Positions 1-9,484 of a DNA stretch of 64,000 nt are shown in pieces. The stretch lies in assembly GCF_001423295.1 (NCBI RefSeq), contig NZ_LMNG01000001.1:310829-374828 (forward strand), read 5' to 3'. The notes under the pieces were generated by a model, which saw nothing but the letters and a program-made list of their open reading frames with translations, was not told the DNA's origin and searched no databases. The translations under genes and the position numbers were made by a program. Every line of letters begins with the position of its first letter. Position 1 is the first letter of the stretch. Source of the DNA: Methylobacterium sp. Leaf112 (GTDB taxonomy: Bacteria; Pseudomonadota; Alphaproteobacteria; Rhizobiales; Beijerinckiaceae).

Positions 1-550
1 CGATGCCGGTGGTGACGCCGCAGCCGATGTAGCAGATCTTGTCGAAGGGGGCGTCTTCGCGGATCTTCGCCAGGGCGATGGCGGGGAGGACCGTGAAGTT
101 CGAGAAGGTCGAGCAGCCCATGTAGTGGAACACGGAGTTCGAGCCGCCCGGGCTGCCGCCGGTGGAGACGCAGGAGAAGCGCGAGGTGCCGTCCGGCATC
201 ACGCCCTGGCCCTGCGTCGCGCGGATCGCGGTGCAGAGGTTGGTGCGCTGCGACAGGCAGGACTTACAGCTGCGACATTCGGGCGTGTAGAGCGGGATGA
301 CGTGGTCGCCGACCTTGAGGTCCGTGACGCCGGCGCCGACTTCGCGGACGATGCCCGCGCCCTCGTGGCCGAGGATCGCCGGGAATTTGCCCTCGGAATC
401 GAGGCCCGACAGGGTGTAGGCGTCGGTGTGGCAGATGCCCGTGGCCATGAGTTCGACGAGAACCTCGCCGGCCTTGGGTCCTTCGATATCGATCGTCTCG
501 ATGGTGAGGGGCTTCTTGGCCTCCCACGCCACCGCTGCGCGCGTCTTCAT
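1..550 (-). CDS. frmA: Class III alcohol dehydrogenase / S-(hydroxymethyl)glutathione dehydrogenase, 5' part only
   Basis: Oxidises the formaldehyde-glutathione adduct S-(hydroxymethyl)glutathione with NAD (family knowledge), a cytosolic formaldehyde detoxification step. The minus-strand frame starts at the ATG ending at 550 ([15 protein letters not shown]) and runs off the window after about 183 codons, roughly half the usual 370. The catalytic-zinc region reads GICHTDAYT and GHEGAG, the structural-zinc lobe is CRSCKSC followed seven residues later by another Cys, and the third catalytic Cys lies in [10 protein letters not shown]. These are hallmarks of the class III zinc-dependent medium-chain family. 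The 3' half lies beyond position 1. Relevant to a methylotroph-like lifestyle, though this enzyme is widespread. Confidence 0.93.
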   Translation of the reverse strand, partial: MKTRAAVAWEAKKPLTIETIDIEGPKAGEVLVELMATGICHTDAYTLSGLDSEGKFPAILGHEGAGIVREVGAGVTDLKVGDHVIPLYTPECRSCKSCLSQRTNLCTAIRATQGQGVMPDGTSRFSCVSTGGSPGGSNSVFHYMGCSTFSNFTVLPAIALAKIREDAPFDKICYIGCGVTTGI

Positions 551-740
551 ACGGATGCTTCTCTTGTGCTTGGCGATCACGGGCGGCGCCGAACTGCCGA
601 CTCTTCGGCTCGCGGCATCTTGACGATGGCGATCCGAACGGCCCGAAAATCTGGGTCGTGTGATGATGGTTATGGCGCGGATATGCAACGCCTTGACCGC
701 GCCGTGTCGCGCGGACCTGCCTTGCGCCGTTTGCTCGGGA

Positions 741-3485
741 TCAGCGTCCCGCGAGCAGGCCCGACACCGCCGCCTCGGTCACGAGGCGGGCGAGGCGCGC
801 TTCCCCGGATGCATCGGACCCGAGGATGACGCCGCCGCAGGCCCCGGTCCGGCCCGCGATGGCGTAGCGCAGGACGCTCGCCGGTCGGAGCGGCCCGCCG
901 CCGTCCGAGACGAAGCCGCGCAGACCGCCCGGGTGTTCGTTGCAGCCGATGGCGAGGGACAAGCCCGCCGTCCGGCCCGTCAGCGCCACGGGCACGACGG
1001 AGAGTCGGGCGCGGCCGGACTGCGCCATGGCCCGGCGCGGGCCGGCCAGGGCCGCGACGATGTCGGGGCCGAAATGGACGAGGCCCTCGAACGTCACCGG
1101 CCCGTCACCGGCCGTGAACCGGTCGAGCACGGCGAGGCCCGAAAGGTCGTCGAGGAGGACGAAGACGCGGCGGTGATCGTAGGCCGGCCCGTGCACGGTG
1201 GTGGCGATGGCGCAGGCCTGGGCGCCGTCGAGGCGGATGGCCCCGGCGAGCCGGGCCGCGCCGGCCCCGGGTTCACACCCGTCCGGCCAGGCGACGTTGT
1301 GGCCATGGGCCGACAGGATGTGGTGGCGTGCCGGCCCGGTCTCGATCTGTGCCGAGCTCCCGGCCTCGACGACCCAGCGCACGCCCTCGCTGGCATGGAC
1401 GAAGGAGGTGCAGTCGCGGTGCCCCTGACCGGTGGAGGTCTGGCCCGTGAACGTGCAGGCGAAGTGGGACCAGCCCCGTCCGGGGGCATCCGAGCGGGCC
1501 GCGATCATGTCCGTCCCGGCATCCGACGGCAGGGGCGGGGCACTCGCGGCGGGGCGACCGCGCGGGTCGCGGCGCTCGGCCACCAAGGTGCTTCCGGAGC
1601 GTGCCACGAGGCGCCCGATCCAGCCCGCCGCATCGCCGTTGGCGGGCGTATCGCCGAAGGGCGGCAGGCGTCCCCCCGGATCGAGGAGGCCCGCGAGGCC
1701 CGGCAGGACCTTGGCGACCCGGCCTGAGAGAAACCCCGCGAGGCCGTCGTCACCCACGCTCCGGGCGAGCACCCGCAGGAGGGTCGCGAGTTCGAGGCGC
1801 TGGTGGAGGGACGGCGCCGCGAAACGCCCCTCGGCGTCGAGCTGGCTCTCCACGCCGGCGCGCAGGCCCGCCTCGGCGAGGCCGAGCCAATGGGCGGCCA
1901 GGGGCAGGCGCGGCAGGGCGCGGGCGACGCCGTGCAGCACCGCCGCCGCCTGAATCTGGTGCAGCGAGCGCCCGAAGGTGTTCTGGCCGACGATCTCGGC
2001 AAGGGCGAAGCCATGGCGCACCACCTCGCCCGTCAGCACCAGGGCGGCGGCACTGCCCGGCGTGCCCGCACGCCCGAGGAGATGGACGAGGGTTTCGGTG
2101 CGGGTCGCAAGGGCCGAGGGGTGCAGGGCGAGGCCGTCGGCGGGCGACCCCCACGGGTTGGCCCGCGACCACGACACGGCGAGGCCGAGGGCCGTGGCCG
2201 CTCCCCCGGGCGTCCCCGCCAGGGCGACGAGCCAGCCGAGACCCTGGTATTCGATCCGCCATGCCACCGACCGGAAGGGGTCTTCGCTCCAGTCGGGTCG
2301 CTCGGGCACCGTCCACGCCGTCTGCGAACCGAGGCGCAGGACCCGGTCGAGGCCCGTGCGCGGGGCACCTTCACCGCGCTGGAGATCTCGCGCCAGGGCG
2401 AGCACCTGCGGGATCGCGGCCGCCTCCGGGCCCGGGCACCAGCCGGCGATGGAGGCGACGGGCAGGTCGAGGCGCTCGGCGATGCGGGCGAGGAAGTCCG
2501 GCGCGTCGAGGGCATCGTCGCCGCACAGGTTCTCCAGGCGCAGGCGATCCTCAAGGGCGATCTCGGGAGCGGCGAGCAGTTCCGCGTCCGGGCTCCCGGC
2601 GTCCCAGGTGGCAAACCCCACTTCGACCCGCTCCGCACCCGGCACGGGGGCGAGTTCCAGGGTGAAGCGCCGGGCCTGCTGGTGCGCGGAGAGATCAACG
2701 AGGGCCCCGAGGGACGGCACCGAGATCGTGCCCGGATAGGGCGGTTCCAGCGCGGCGCCGGCGGCGTCCCGGTAGACCACGCGCGCCAGGGCCGCGTGGC
2801 TCCGCGGGACGGCCGTGAAGATCTGTCCCCGCAGGACGAGACCGCAGCCCGGCACCAGGGCATGGACGATCCAGTCCGGCTCCGGCGCGAGGCGGCGACG
2901 CACGCGCGGGGAAGGGGAGGGGCCGCCCTGGGCCAGGGTGGCCTCCGCCACCGTGAACGGGCTTGTGTTGCGCCAAGAGCGGATGGTGACGGTGATCGCG
3001 GCGGCGGGGGCCGGCAGCAGGAAGGCCAGCCGGCAGATGCCGGCGCGCAGGGCCCGGGCCTCCGCCGGCAGGTAGGCCGGTCCGGGAATCCAGGTGCCGT
3101 GCGGGTCGAGGAGGGTCCGGTCGAGGCCCGGCACGTGGTCGAAATCGAGGCTCGATCCGTCGGGGGCCAGGCAATCGATCCCCACGAGGGCGAAATCCAG
3201 GGCGCCCGCGGCGGCTTCCTCCGCGTCCCAGCCGAGCCGGAAACGCAGGCTGCACCACGCGTCGCCGGTGAGGTCGGGGAAACCGAACACCACCCGCGAA
3301 AACCGGTTCTTGGCCGGAATCCAGTGCTCGTCCTCGCCGGGGCCGACGGTCGCGCCCGCGGCATGGCGGGACGCCTGCGGGCGTCGGGCGTCGGGACCGC
3401 TCAAGCGGATCGACCGGGGACGCGGGGCGGAAACGGGACCGGCATGGGACGCCTGATGAGAGGGCTCGGCGCGTGGGCGCAGCAC
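741..3485 (-). CDS. Heparinase II/III-like protein, 914 aa
   Basis: Probable polysaccharide lyase-like protein. The C-terminal third holds the heparinase II/III-type stretch ([16 protein letters not shown], then VEAGSS and [12 protein letters not shown]), which in the family forms a beta-sandwich after an alpha-helical toroid; the middle is helix-rich with many Ala and Leu, as expected for such a toroid. The first ~45 residues are Arg/Pro/Ala-rich and no clear signal peptide is seen, so the true start may be further in. It is longer than typical heparinase-family proteins (about 550-700 aa) because of an N-terminal beta-rich region of roughly 300 residues. It lies between the adh gene and the flagellar cluster, divergent from flgB. 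Substrate unknown; a role in envelope or exopolysaccharide metabolism is only inference. Confidence 0.7.
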   Translation of the reverse strand: MLRPRAEPSHQASHAGPVSAPRPRSIRLSGPDARRPQASRHAAGATVGPGEDEHWIPAKNRFSRVVFGFPDLTGDAWCSLRFRLGWDAEEAAAGALDFALVGIDCLAPDGSSLDFDHVPGLDRTLLDPHGTWIPGPAYLPAEARALRAGICRLAFLLPAPAAAITVTIRSWRNTSPFTVAEATLAQGGPSPSPRVRRRLAPEPDWIVHALVPGCGLVLRGQIFTAVPRSHAALARVVYRDAAGAALEPPYPGTISVPSLGALVDLSAHQQARRFTLELAPVPGAERVEVGFATWDAGSPDAELLAAPEIALEDRLRLENLCGDDALDAPDFLARIAERLDLPVASIAGWCPGPEAAAIPQVLALARDLQRGEGAPRTGLDRVLRLGSQTAWTVPERPDWSEDPFRSVAWRIEYQGLGWLVALAGTPGGAATALGLAVSWSRANPWGSPADGLALHPSALATRTETLVHLLGRAGTPGSAAALVLTGEVVRHGFALAEIVGQNTFGRSLHQIQAAAVLHGVARALPRLPLAAHWLGLAEAGLRAGVESQLDAEGRFAAPSLHQRLELATLLRVLARSVGDDGLAGFLSGRVAKVLPGLAGLLDPGGRLPPFGDTPANGDAAGWIGRLVARSGSTLVAERRDPRGRPAASAPPLPSDAGTDMIAARSDAPGRGWSHFACTFTGQTSTGQGHRDCTSFVHASEGVRWVVEAGSSAQIETGPARHHILSAHGHNVAWPDGCEPGAGAARLAGAIRLDGAQACAIATTVHGPAYDHRRVFVLLDDLSGLAVLDRFTAGDGPVTFEGLVHFGPDIVAALAGPRRAMAQSGRARLSVVPVALTGRTAGLSLAIGCNEHPGGLRGFVSDGGGPLRPASVLRYAIAGRTGACGGVILGSDASGEARLARLVTEAAVSGLLAGR

Positions 3486-3565
3486 GATCGAAGGGAGGGT
3501 GGCACTGAGGCGCAGCCGATGACCCTGTCAAGCCGCAGGCCGGGCCACGTCGCGCGTCAGCCTGG

Positions 3566-3581
3566 GACAAGATTGGTTCCC
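3566..3581 (+). promoter_or_regulatory. Motif shared by the flgB and flgG upstream regions (copy 1)
   Basis: GACAAGA, two bases, then GGTTCCC, 17 bases before the flgB ATG. The same two half-sites recur upstream of flgG at 4797-4813 with a three-base spacer. Could be part of a flagellar promoter or an activator site; the function is inferred only from the shared sequence and position. Confidence 0.35.
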
Positions 3582-3598
3582 TAGGAAGCGGATATCGA

Positions 3599-4000
3599 AT
3601 GCATTCGGAGCGCGCGGTGACAGGCGTCTATCTTTTCGACCTCGCCTCGCAGCAGGCCCGGTATCTCGGCGTGCGGCAGGCGACCATCGCCAGCAACGTG
3701 GCGAACGCCAACACACCCGAATACAAGGCCCGCGATGTCGTGCCCTTCGCCGACGTGATGGCCCGCACCGGCGCCGCCGGTCTCGCGATGACGGCGAGCA
3801 CCCACGTCGCCTCGGAAGAGGGACGCATCCCCACGAAGCCCGTCACGGCGGCGGACGCCTGGGATGCCCTGAGCACCGGCAGTTCCGTGAGCCTCGAGCA
3901 GGAGATGCTCAAGGCCGGCGAGGTCAGCCGCGACCACGGGCTCAACATGGGGATCGTCAAGGCATTCGACCGGATGCTGAAGGCGGCGGTGCGCAGCTGA
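3599..4000 (+). CDS. flgB: Flagellar basal-body rod protein FlgB
   Basis: Proximal rod component of the flagellar basal body, exported by the flagellar type III apparatus to the periplasm. 133 aa, close to the usual ~130. The rod-protein signature is near residues 32-46 ([16 protein letters not shown]), in which flexible N-terminal residues precede the rod fold. Start ATG at 3599 gives [15 protein letters not shown]. The stop shares one base with the flgC start, so the two are translationally coupled. It is first in a rightward operon that runs to about 17.7 kb. Confidence 0.95.
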   Translation: MHSERAVTGVYLFDLASQQARYLGVRQATIASNVANANTPEYKARDVVPFADVMARTGAAGLAMTASTHVASEEGRIPTKPVTAADAWDALSTGSSVSLEQEMLKAGEVSRDHGLNMGIVKAFDRMLKAAVRS

Positions 4001-4416
4001 TGATCGATCCCCTCGCCGCCTCGACCCGTTTCGCCAGTGCCGGCATGGAGGCGCAGTCCTTGCGCCTTCGCATCGCCGCCGAGAACGTCGCCAACGCCCA
4101 GTCGGTGGGCGATTCCCCCGGCGCCGACCCCTATTCGCGCAAGACCGTCAGCTTCTCCGCCGCCATGGACCGCGCCGCCGGCGGGTCCAGCGTCAAGCTG
4201 CGCAGCATCGGTACCGACACCAGCCCGTTCCGCATCGAGCGCGATCCGGGGAGCCCGGCGGCGGATGCCGAGGGCAACGTCAAGCTGCCCAACGTCAACG
4301 CCCTGATCGAGATGGCCGACATCCGCGAGGCCAACCGCTCCTACGAAGCCAACGTGCAGGTGATCAAGCAGGCTCGCGCCATGGTCTCCAGCATCATCGA
4401 CCTCCTGAGAACGTGA
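4000..4416 (+). CDS. flgC: Flagellar basal-body rod protein FlgC
   Basis: Rod protein that stacks above FlgB. 138 aa. It has the N-terminal rod motif ([21 protein letters not shown]) and the C-terminal heptad helix ending [17 protein letters not shown], both conserved in the FlgC family, where terminal helices pack as coiled coils in the rod. The start overlaps the flgB stop by one base, and fliE follows 10 bases after the stop. Confidence 0.96.
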   Translation: MIDPLAASTRFASAGMEAQSLRLRIAAENVANAQSVGDSPGADPYSRKTVSFSAAMDRAAGGSSVKLRSIGTDTSPFRIERDPGSPAADAEGNVKLPNVNALIEMADIREANRSYEANVQVIKQARAMVSSIIDLLRT

Positions 4417-4426
4417 GTTTGCGCCG

Positions 4427-4777
4427 ATGATCGAAGCCCTCGCCTCGCTTTCGGCCTTCGACAGGGCCGCCGGCCTTTCCGGCCCCAGCGCCGCCGCCCC
4501 GTTGCGGCCGGCGAGTTTCGCCACCATGCCGGCAGCGTCCACGGGCGGCGCCCTGCCGGGGGCCGATTTCGGCGACGTCATGGCCCAGCTCGCCGCCGGG
4601 GTCCGCACCTCGCTGCGCACCGGCGAGGCCACGGCCATCTCGGGGATCCAGGGCAAGGCCTCGACGCAACAGGTCGTGGAGGCGGTGATGTCCGCCGAGC
4701 AGAGCCTGCAGACCGCCATCGCCGTACGCGACAAGGTCGTCGCCGCCTATCTCGAACTCAGCCGCATGGCGATCTGA
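4427..4777 (+). CDS. fliE: Flagellar hook-basal body complex protein FliE
   Basis: Adapter that joins the MS-ring/export gate to the rod. 116 aa, slightly longer than the usual ~105 because of an Ala/Pro-rich stretch after residue 15. The conserved C-terminal helix [17 protein letters not shown] matches the FliE ending (VRDK...AY.E..RM.I). It sits between flgC and flgG in the rod-gene block. A 72-base gap follows, the first in this operon and the place of the second shared motif. Confidence 0.95.
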   Translation: MIEALASLSAFDRAAGLSGPSAAAPLRPASFATMPAASTGGALPGADFGDVMAQLAAGVRTSLRTGEATAISGIQGKASTQQVVEAVMSAEQSLQTAIAVRDKVVAAYLELSRMAI

Positions 4778-4796
4778 GGTCGGCGCAGCGCCTCAC

Positions 4797-4813
4797 GACA
4801 AGAACCGGTTCCC
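4797..4813 (+). promoter_or_regulatory. Motif shared by the flgB and flgG upstream regions (copy 2)
   Basis: GACAAGA, three bases, then GGTTCCC, 36 bases before the flgG ATG. It matches the arrangement at 3566-3581 except for one spacer base. It may mark a second promoter inside the rod operon. Regulatory identity not established. Confidence 0.35.
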
Positions 4814-4849
4814 CTTGTTCGGGCTGAGGCTCGAAGGACTCCCAAAACC

Positions 4850-5638
4850 ATGAGAGCACTCGCCATCGCCGCGACGGGCATGAACGCCCAGCAGATGAAC
4901 CTCGAGGTCATCGCGAACAACATCGCCAACCTGAACACCACCGGGTTCAAGGGCGCGCGGGCCGAGTTCACCGATCTGCTCTATCAGGCCGAGCGCCAGC
5001 AGGGCGTCCCGAACCAGGCCGGCCAGGAGCCGGTGCCCGAGGGCGCGATGCTCGGCCTCGGCGTGCGCACGGCCGCCATCCGCAACCTGCACCGGCAGGG
5101 GCCGCTCGCCAACACCGCCAATCAGCTCGACATGGCCATCAACGGGCGCGGCTACTTCCAGATCACCAACCCCAACGGCGAGATCAACTACACCCGGGCG
5201 GGCTCGTTCAACCGCAACAACACCGGGCAGCTCGTGACCCTCGAGGGCTACACCGTCGAGCCCGCCATCACGATCCCGGCCAACGCCGTCGACGTGGTGA
5301 TCAACGGGTCCGGTCAGGTCTTCGCCAAGATCGACGGTCAGGTCCAGGCCCAGAACATCGGCCAGCTCTCGCTCGCCAACTTCGCCAACGAATCCGGCCT
5401 CGAACCCCTCGGAAACGGCCTCTATCGCGAGACCGCCGCTTCGGGTGCCGCCGTGGTGGGGGTCGCGGGCGACCTGAGCTTCGGCAAGATCCAGCAGGGA
5501 TACCTCGAGAGCTCCAACGTCGATCCGGTGAAGGAGATCACCAACATGATCACCGCCCAGCGCGCGTTCGAGATGAATTCCAAGGTGATCCAAGCCGCCG
5601 ACGAAATGGCCGGCACGGTCTCGAAGGGCATCCGCTGA
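4850..5638 (+). CDS. flgG: Flagellar distal rod protein FlgG
   Basis: Forms the distal rod that crosses the P- and L-rings. 262 aa, exactly typical. The N-terminal signature is [19 protein letters not shown], the mid domain carries [20 protein letters not shown], and the C-terminal helix reads [20 protein letters not shown], all conserved in the FlgG/FlgE/FlgF rod-hook family. No flgF is seen nearby. A 125-base gap separates it from flgA. Confidence 0.97.
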   Translation: MRALAIAATGMNAQQMNLEVIANNIANLNTTGFKGARAEFTDLLYQAERQQGVPNQAGQEPVPEGAMLGLGVRTAAIRNLHRQGPLANTANQLDMAINGRGYFQITNPNGEINYTRAGSFNRNNTGQLVTLEGYTVEPAITIPANAVDVVINGSGQVFAKIDGQVQAQNIGQLSLANFANESGLEPLGNGLYRETAASGAAVVGVAGDLSFGKIQQGYLESSNVDPVKEITNMITAQRAFEMNSKVIQAADEMAGTVSKGIR

Positions 5639-5763
5639 GTCAGCGGGCGCCGCCCATCCCGAACCCACCCCGATTCCGACGCCATCGAACCCGGCCGGCG
5701 CCGGCGGACCGCCCGCACCCCGCGCGCCCGCCGCCCGGCCCTTCACAGCGAGGCACGACCACC

Positions 5764-6261
5764 ATGGGCCATACGACTTTCGGCGGCGGATTCGCGGGTG
5801 GCCTCACGGGCCTGGCCCTGGCGCTCGCCTGCGCCGTCCCGTTCGGCCCCGTCTCGTCCCGGGCCACCGAACTGCTCCTGCCGGTGCCCACCGTGACGAT
5901 CTACGCCGGCGACGTGATCAAGCCGGGCATGCTGCGCCTCCAGGCCTACCCCGAGAGCTTCAAGGCGCGTACCGCCGTCATCGACGCGCCCATGGCCATC
6001 GCCGGTCGTACGGCGCGGCGGATGCTGCTGCCGGGCGAGCCCGTGCCCGTCAACGCCGTCGAGGATCCCCGCCTCGTGAGCCGCAACGTGGCGACGCAGA
6101 TCGTGTTCGAGGAGCAGGGCCTGCTCATCACCGCCGTCGGTTCGCCCCTCCAGAACGGGGGACTCGGCGAGACCATCCGGGTGCGCAACGCCGATACGGG
6201 ACGCATCGTCCTCGGCACGGTGATGGCCGACGGACGCATCCGCACCGGCTCCGGCCAGTGA
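5764..6261 (+). CDS. flgA: Flagellar P-ring assembly chaperone FlgA
   Basis: Periplasmic chaperone for P-ring formation by FlgI. 165 aa, in the short form typical of Rhizobiales. Residues 1-35 form a Gly/Leu-rich Sec signal (LTGLALALACAVPFG), and the rest is a SAF-like domain with YAGDVIKPGMLR and RRMLLPGEPV. It overlaps flgI by four bases (ATGA). Confidence 0.9.
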   Translation: MGHTTFGGGFAGGLTGLALALACAVPFGPVSSRATELLLPVPTVTIYAGDVIKPGMLRLQAYPESFKARTAVIDAPMAIAGRTARRMLLPGEPVPVNAVEDPRLVSRNVATQIVFEEQGLLITAVGSPLQNGGLGETIRVRNADTGRIVLGTVMADGRIRTGSGQ

Positions 6262-7361
6262 TGCGCCTCTGGTTCCTCGCCCTGGCGCTTGTCCTGGCCG
6301 CGCTGCCGGCGCAGGCCATGGGCACGCGCATCAAGGACATCGCCAACCTCAAGGGCGTGCGCGACAACCAGCTCGTGGGCTACGGCCTCGTCACCGGCCT
6401 GCAGGGCACGGGCGACACCCTGCGCAACGCCCAGTTCACCGAGCAATCCCTGCAATCCATGCTCGACCGCATGGGCATCAACGTCCGCGATGCGCGCCTG
6501 CGCACCCGCAACGTCGCCGCCGTGATGGTGACGGCCGACCTGCCGCCCTACACCGGCACCGGCTCGCGCATCGACGTCACCGTGACCTCCCTCGGCGACG
6601 CCACCTCCCTCAAGGGCGGCACCCTGCTGATGACGCCCCTCATGGGCGGCGACAGCCTGACCTACGCCGCCGCCCAGGGACCGCTCGCCGTGTCGGGCTT
6701 CGCCGTGGGCGGCGCGGCAGAGACCATCACGCAGGGCGTGCCCACCGCCGGGCGCATCCCCAACGGTGCGATGATCGAGCGCGAGGTGCCGGGCACCTTC
6801 CGCGACCTGCCCGAACTCGTGTTCGAACTGAAGAACCCCGACTTCAAGACCGCCACGATGGTGGCCGACGCCATCAACGCCTACGCCCTGCAGCGTTTCC
6901 GCCGCCGGGTGGCCACCGCCCGCGACCAGCGCGCCATCGCGCTCATCCGGCCGCCGCAGGTGACGCAGACCCGGTTCATCGCCGAGATCGGCGATGTCAC
7001 CGTCCAGCCCGATGCGCCGGCCCGCGTCGTGGTGGATCAGCGCACCGGCACGGTGGTGATCGGACGCAACGTGCAGATCTCCACCGTGGCCGTGACGCAC
7101 GGCAACCTGACCGTACGGGTGACGGAAACCCCCGAGGTGGCCCAGCCGGCCCCGTTCTCCAACGGCGTCACGGCCGTGGTTCCGCGCACGGAGGTCGCCG
7201 TCAACGAGCAGTCCGGCCGCATGGCGATCATCGGCGGGTCCGATCTCCAGACCCTGGTGCGGGGCCTCAACAACGTCGGCCTGAAACCCAGCGACATCAT
7301 CTCGATCCTCCAGGCGGTGAAGACCTCCGGTGCCCTGCAGGCGGAGCTCGTGGTTCAATGA
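6258..7361 (+). CDS. flgI: Flagellar P-ring protein FlgI
   Basis: Builds the periplasmic P-ring around the rod. 367 aa, normal length. A cleavable signal (LWFLALALVLAALPAQA) is followed by the family hallmark RIKDIANLKGVRDNQLVGYG and later RVVVDQRTGTVVIGRNVQI. It starts in the flgA stop (ATGA) and ends overlapping the next gene by four bases, so the three genes are coupled. Confidence 0.97.
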   Translation: MMRLWFLALALVLAALPAQAMGTRIKDIANLKGVRDNQLVGYGLVTGLQGTGDTLRNAQFTEQSLQSMLDRMGINVRDARLRTRNVAAVMVTADLPPYTGTGSRIDVTVTSLGDATSLKGGTLLMTPLMGGDSLTYAAAQGPLAVSGFAVGGAAETITQGVPTAGRIPNGAMIEREVPGTFRDLPELVFELKNPDFKTATMVADAINAYALQRFRRRVATARDQRAIALIRPPQVTQTRFIAEIGDVTVQPDAPARVVVDQRTGTVVIGRNVQISTVAVTHGNLTVRVTETPEVAQPAPFSNGVTAVVPRTEVAVNEQSGRMAIIGGSDLQTLVRGLNNVGLKPSDIISILQAVKTSGALQAELVVQ

Positions 7362-8182
7362 GTTCGACGAAGGCTCTGCGAATCGCCGGCGAGGCGGCCC
7401 GGATGGTCGTCCCGGGCCACGCGCGGACGGTTCCGTCCCGGGGGCTTGCCCCGATGGCCGTGCGGATGCTGGTTTGCCTGGGGCTGCTTGCCGTGGCCTC
7501 CCTCGCTCTCGGTCCCGTGCGCGCCCAGGGCAGCAAGCCTGAAGGTGGCAAGCCTGCGGTGTCCGGCCTCAATCCCGGCCCGTTTCCGAAGTCGGCTCCG
7601 GGCAAGTCCAAACTCGCCGACACCAAACCGATCGACACCAAGCTGGTCGAGTCGAAGCCGGCCGAGGTGGCGCCCGACGCCGTGCGGCTTCCCGAGGTCG
7701 CTCAGGTGGCCGAGGTCCGGTTGCCCGAAGCCCCGGCCGCGCCGGAGCCGGCCAGATCCGCGTCCGCCAATGCCCCCCCCGCCAAGCCGTCGCCCTACTG
7801 CGCCAGCATCGCGGACGCGGCGGCCGATGCCCGCTTCGCCTGGCAGAAGGAGCAGCTCGCGATCCTGGAAAAGCAGGTCGACGAGCGCATCCGGCGCCTC
7901 GAGGAGAAACGCGCCGAGTACGAATCCTGGCTCGCGCGCCGTAACGAGTTCCTCGCCAAGGCCGATACCGGCGTGGTGGCGATCTACCAGAAGATGCGCC
8001 CCGACGCCGCCGCCCTCCAGCTCGCGAACATGCCCGACGAGGGCGCGGCCGCGATCCTGACGAAGCTCAACGCCCGCACCGCGAGCGCGATCCTGAGCGA
8101 GATGGAGGCGGCCCGCGCCGCCCAGCTCGCCCGGATGATGACCGATGCGGGCAAGAAAGCCCGTGAAAGCGAGAAATCCTGA
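7358..8182 (+). CDS. motE: MotE-like flagellar protein (MgtE-N-like domain)
   Basis: In Sinorhizobium, MotE is a periplasmic chaperone that stabilises MotC; the same place between flgI and flgH is kept here. 274 aa: a hydrophobic signal or anchor at about residues 34-56 (RMLVCLGLLAVASLALG), a Pro/Lys-rich linker to about 145, a coiled coil (ILEKQVDERIRRLEEKRAEY), then an MgtE-N-like ending (LANMPDEGAAAILTKLNART, ILSEM). The long N-terminus before the signal suggests the real start may be the Met at residue 33 or 36. Its stop shares a base with the flgH start. Confidence 0.8.
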   Translation: MSSTKALRIAGEAARMVVPGHARTVPSRGLAPMAVRMLVCLGLLAVASLALGPVRAQGSKPEGGKPAVSGLNPGPFPKSAPGKSKLADTKPIDTKLVESKPAEVAPDAVRLPEVAQVAEVRLPEAPAAPEPARSASANAPPAKPSPYCASIADAAADARFAWQKEQLAILEKQVDERIRRLEEKRAEYESWLARRNEFLAKADTGVVAIYQKMRPDAAALQLANMPDEGAAAILTKLNARTASAILSEMEAARAAQLARMMTDAGKKARESEKS

Positions 8183-8898
8183 TGCCTGCCACCCGTCTGC
8201 GCGCCGGCTTCGTCCTGGCGCTCCTCGCGCCTGGGCTCGGGGCCTGCAACACGCCCATGGCCCAACTCGGCCAGCCGCCCCTCCTCACTCCGATCGGCAC
8301 GGGCCTGTCCCCGCCGCGCGAGGCCCTGCCCACCACCTTCGGTTCGCTCTCGCGCCGGACCTACCACTCGACTTGGTCGCCCTCGAGCGTCGACCTGTTC
8401 CAGGACCCGCGTGCGCGCAACATCGGCGACGTGATCACGGTGTCGATCCTCATCGACGACAAGGCCCAGTTCGGCAATTCGAGCGACCGCTCGCGCAGCC
8501 AGAAGTCGAGCCTCGGTTTCGATTTCGGCTACGGCGTCTCGGCGCTCAGCGACAAGGCGACGGCCGATGCGGGCATCCGCTCCGGCACGGAGACCAAGGG
8601 AGCGGGCAACATCGACCGGTCCGAGGTGCTGCGCCTGTCGGTCGCCGCCATCGTCACCGAGCAGATGCCCAACGGCAACATGGTGATCTCGGGTTCGCAG
8701 GAGGTCCGGGTCAACAACGAGGTGCGCGTGCTCAACGTCGCCGGCATCGTCCGCCCGCGCGACATCTCACGCAAGAACACCATCGACTACGACAAGATCG
8801 CCGAGGCGCGCATCTCCTACGGTGGGCGGGGGCGCATCACCGACGTGCAGGGCCCGAGCGTCGGCCAGCAGGTCTTCGAAACCCTGGCCCCGTTCTGA
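8182..8898 (+). CDS. flgH: Flagellar L-ring lipoprotein FlgH
   Basis: Outer-membrane ring of the basal body. 238 aa. The lipoprotein signal ends LLAPGLGAC, so Cys around residue 22 is the lipidation site. Conserved FlgH parts include LFQDPRARNIGDVITVSI and VNNEVRVLNVAGIVRPRDI, with the family's C-terminal ISYGGRGRITDVQ. Start overlaps the preceding stop by one base; fliL follows after 27 bases. Confidence 0.96.
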   Translation: MPATRLRAGFVLALLAPGLGACNTPMAQLGQPPLLTPIGTGLSPPREALPTTFGSLSRRTYHSTWSPSSVDLFQDPRARNIGDVITVSILIDDKAQFGNSSDRSRSQKSSLGFDFGYGVSALSDKATADAGIRSGTETKGAGNIDRSEVLRLSVAAIVTEQMPNGNMVISGSQEVRVNNEVRVLNVAGIVRPRDISRKNTIDYDKIAEARISYGGRGRITDVQGPSVGQQVFETLAPF

Positions 8899-8925
8899 CG
8901 CCCCCCTGAAGCGGAGACGTACGCG

Positions 8926-9411
8926 ATGGCGGCCAAGGACGACACGAAGAAGGGCGGCGGCAAGGGCTGGATCGCCGCCCTGGCGCTGGTGAGCCTCGTC
9001 GCCATCGGCACCGGCGGAGGCTTGGGGATGTATCTCCTCTCCAAGGTCGAGAAGGCCGTCGACAGCAAGACGAAGGAGGCCGAGAGCAAGGCGGTGAAGG
9101 TGCTGAAATACACCGGTGATCTGGCCCTGCGCCCCGTCGGCTCCGTGGTGACCAACCTCGCCGATTCGGGTGATGCCTGGGTGCGCCTCGAATCCTCCGT
9201 GGTGTTCAAGACCGGCGCCGTCCCCAATCCCGATATCGCGCTGGCCGAGATCCGCGCCGACATCGTCGCGTATCTGCGCACGGTCTCCATGCGCCAGATC
9301 GAGGGAGCCAGCGGCCTCCAGCACCTGCGCGAGGACCTCAACGAGCGCGTCGCCCTGCGCACCAAGGGTCAAGTGCGTGAACTGATCGTCGAGATGCTGG
9401 TGGTGCAATAG
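8926..9411 (+). CDS. fliL: Flagellar basal-body-associated protein FliL
   Basis: Single-pass inner-membrane protein that encircles the stator and supports motor torque. 161 aa. A short Lys-rich cytoplasmic start (AAKDDTKKGGGKG) precedes one membrane segment at about residues 16-38 (WIAALALVSLVAIGTGGGLG), then the periplasmic FliL domain ending LRTKGQVRELIVEMLVVQ. Followed by fliP after about 73 bases. Confidence 0.93.
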   Translation: MAAKDDTKKGGGKGWIAALALVSLVAIGTGGGLGMYLLSKVEKAVDSKTKEAESKAVKVLKYTGDLALRPVGSVVTNLADSGDAWVRLESSVVFKTGAVPNPDIALAEIRADIVAYLRTVSMRQIEGASGLQHLREDLNERVALRTKGQVRELIVEMLVVQ

Positions 9412-9484
9412 CGGGCACCTTCCCTCCCCCTTGCGAGGAGGAGAGCCGCCAGGATCGACGCGGGCGCGACCAACGGAAAACCCC

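Noticed and set aside
3296..3310. AACCGGTTC-like sequence in the heparinase gene
   Set aside because: Considered as a third copy of the flagellar motif, but it lacks the GACAAGA half and is inside a coding region.
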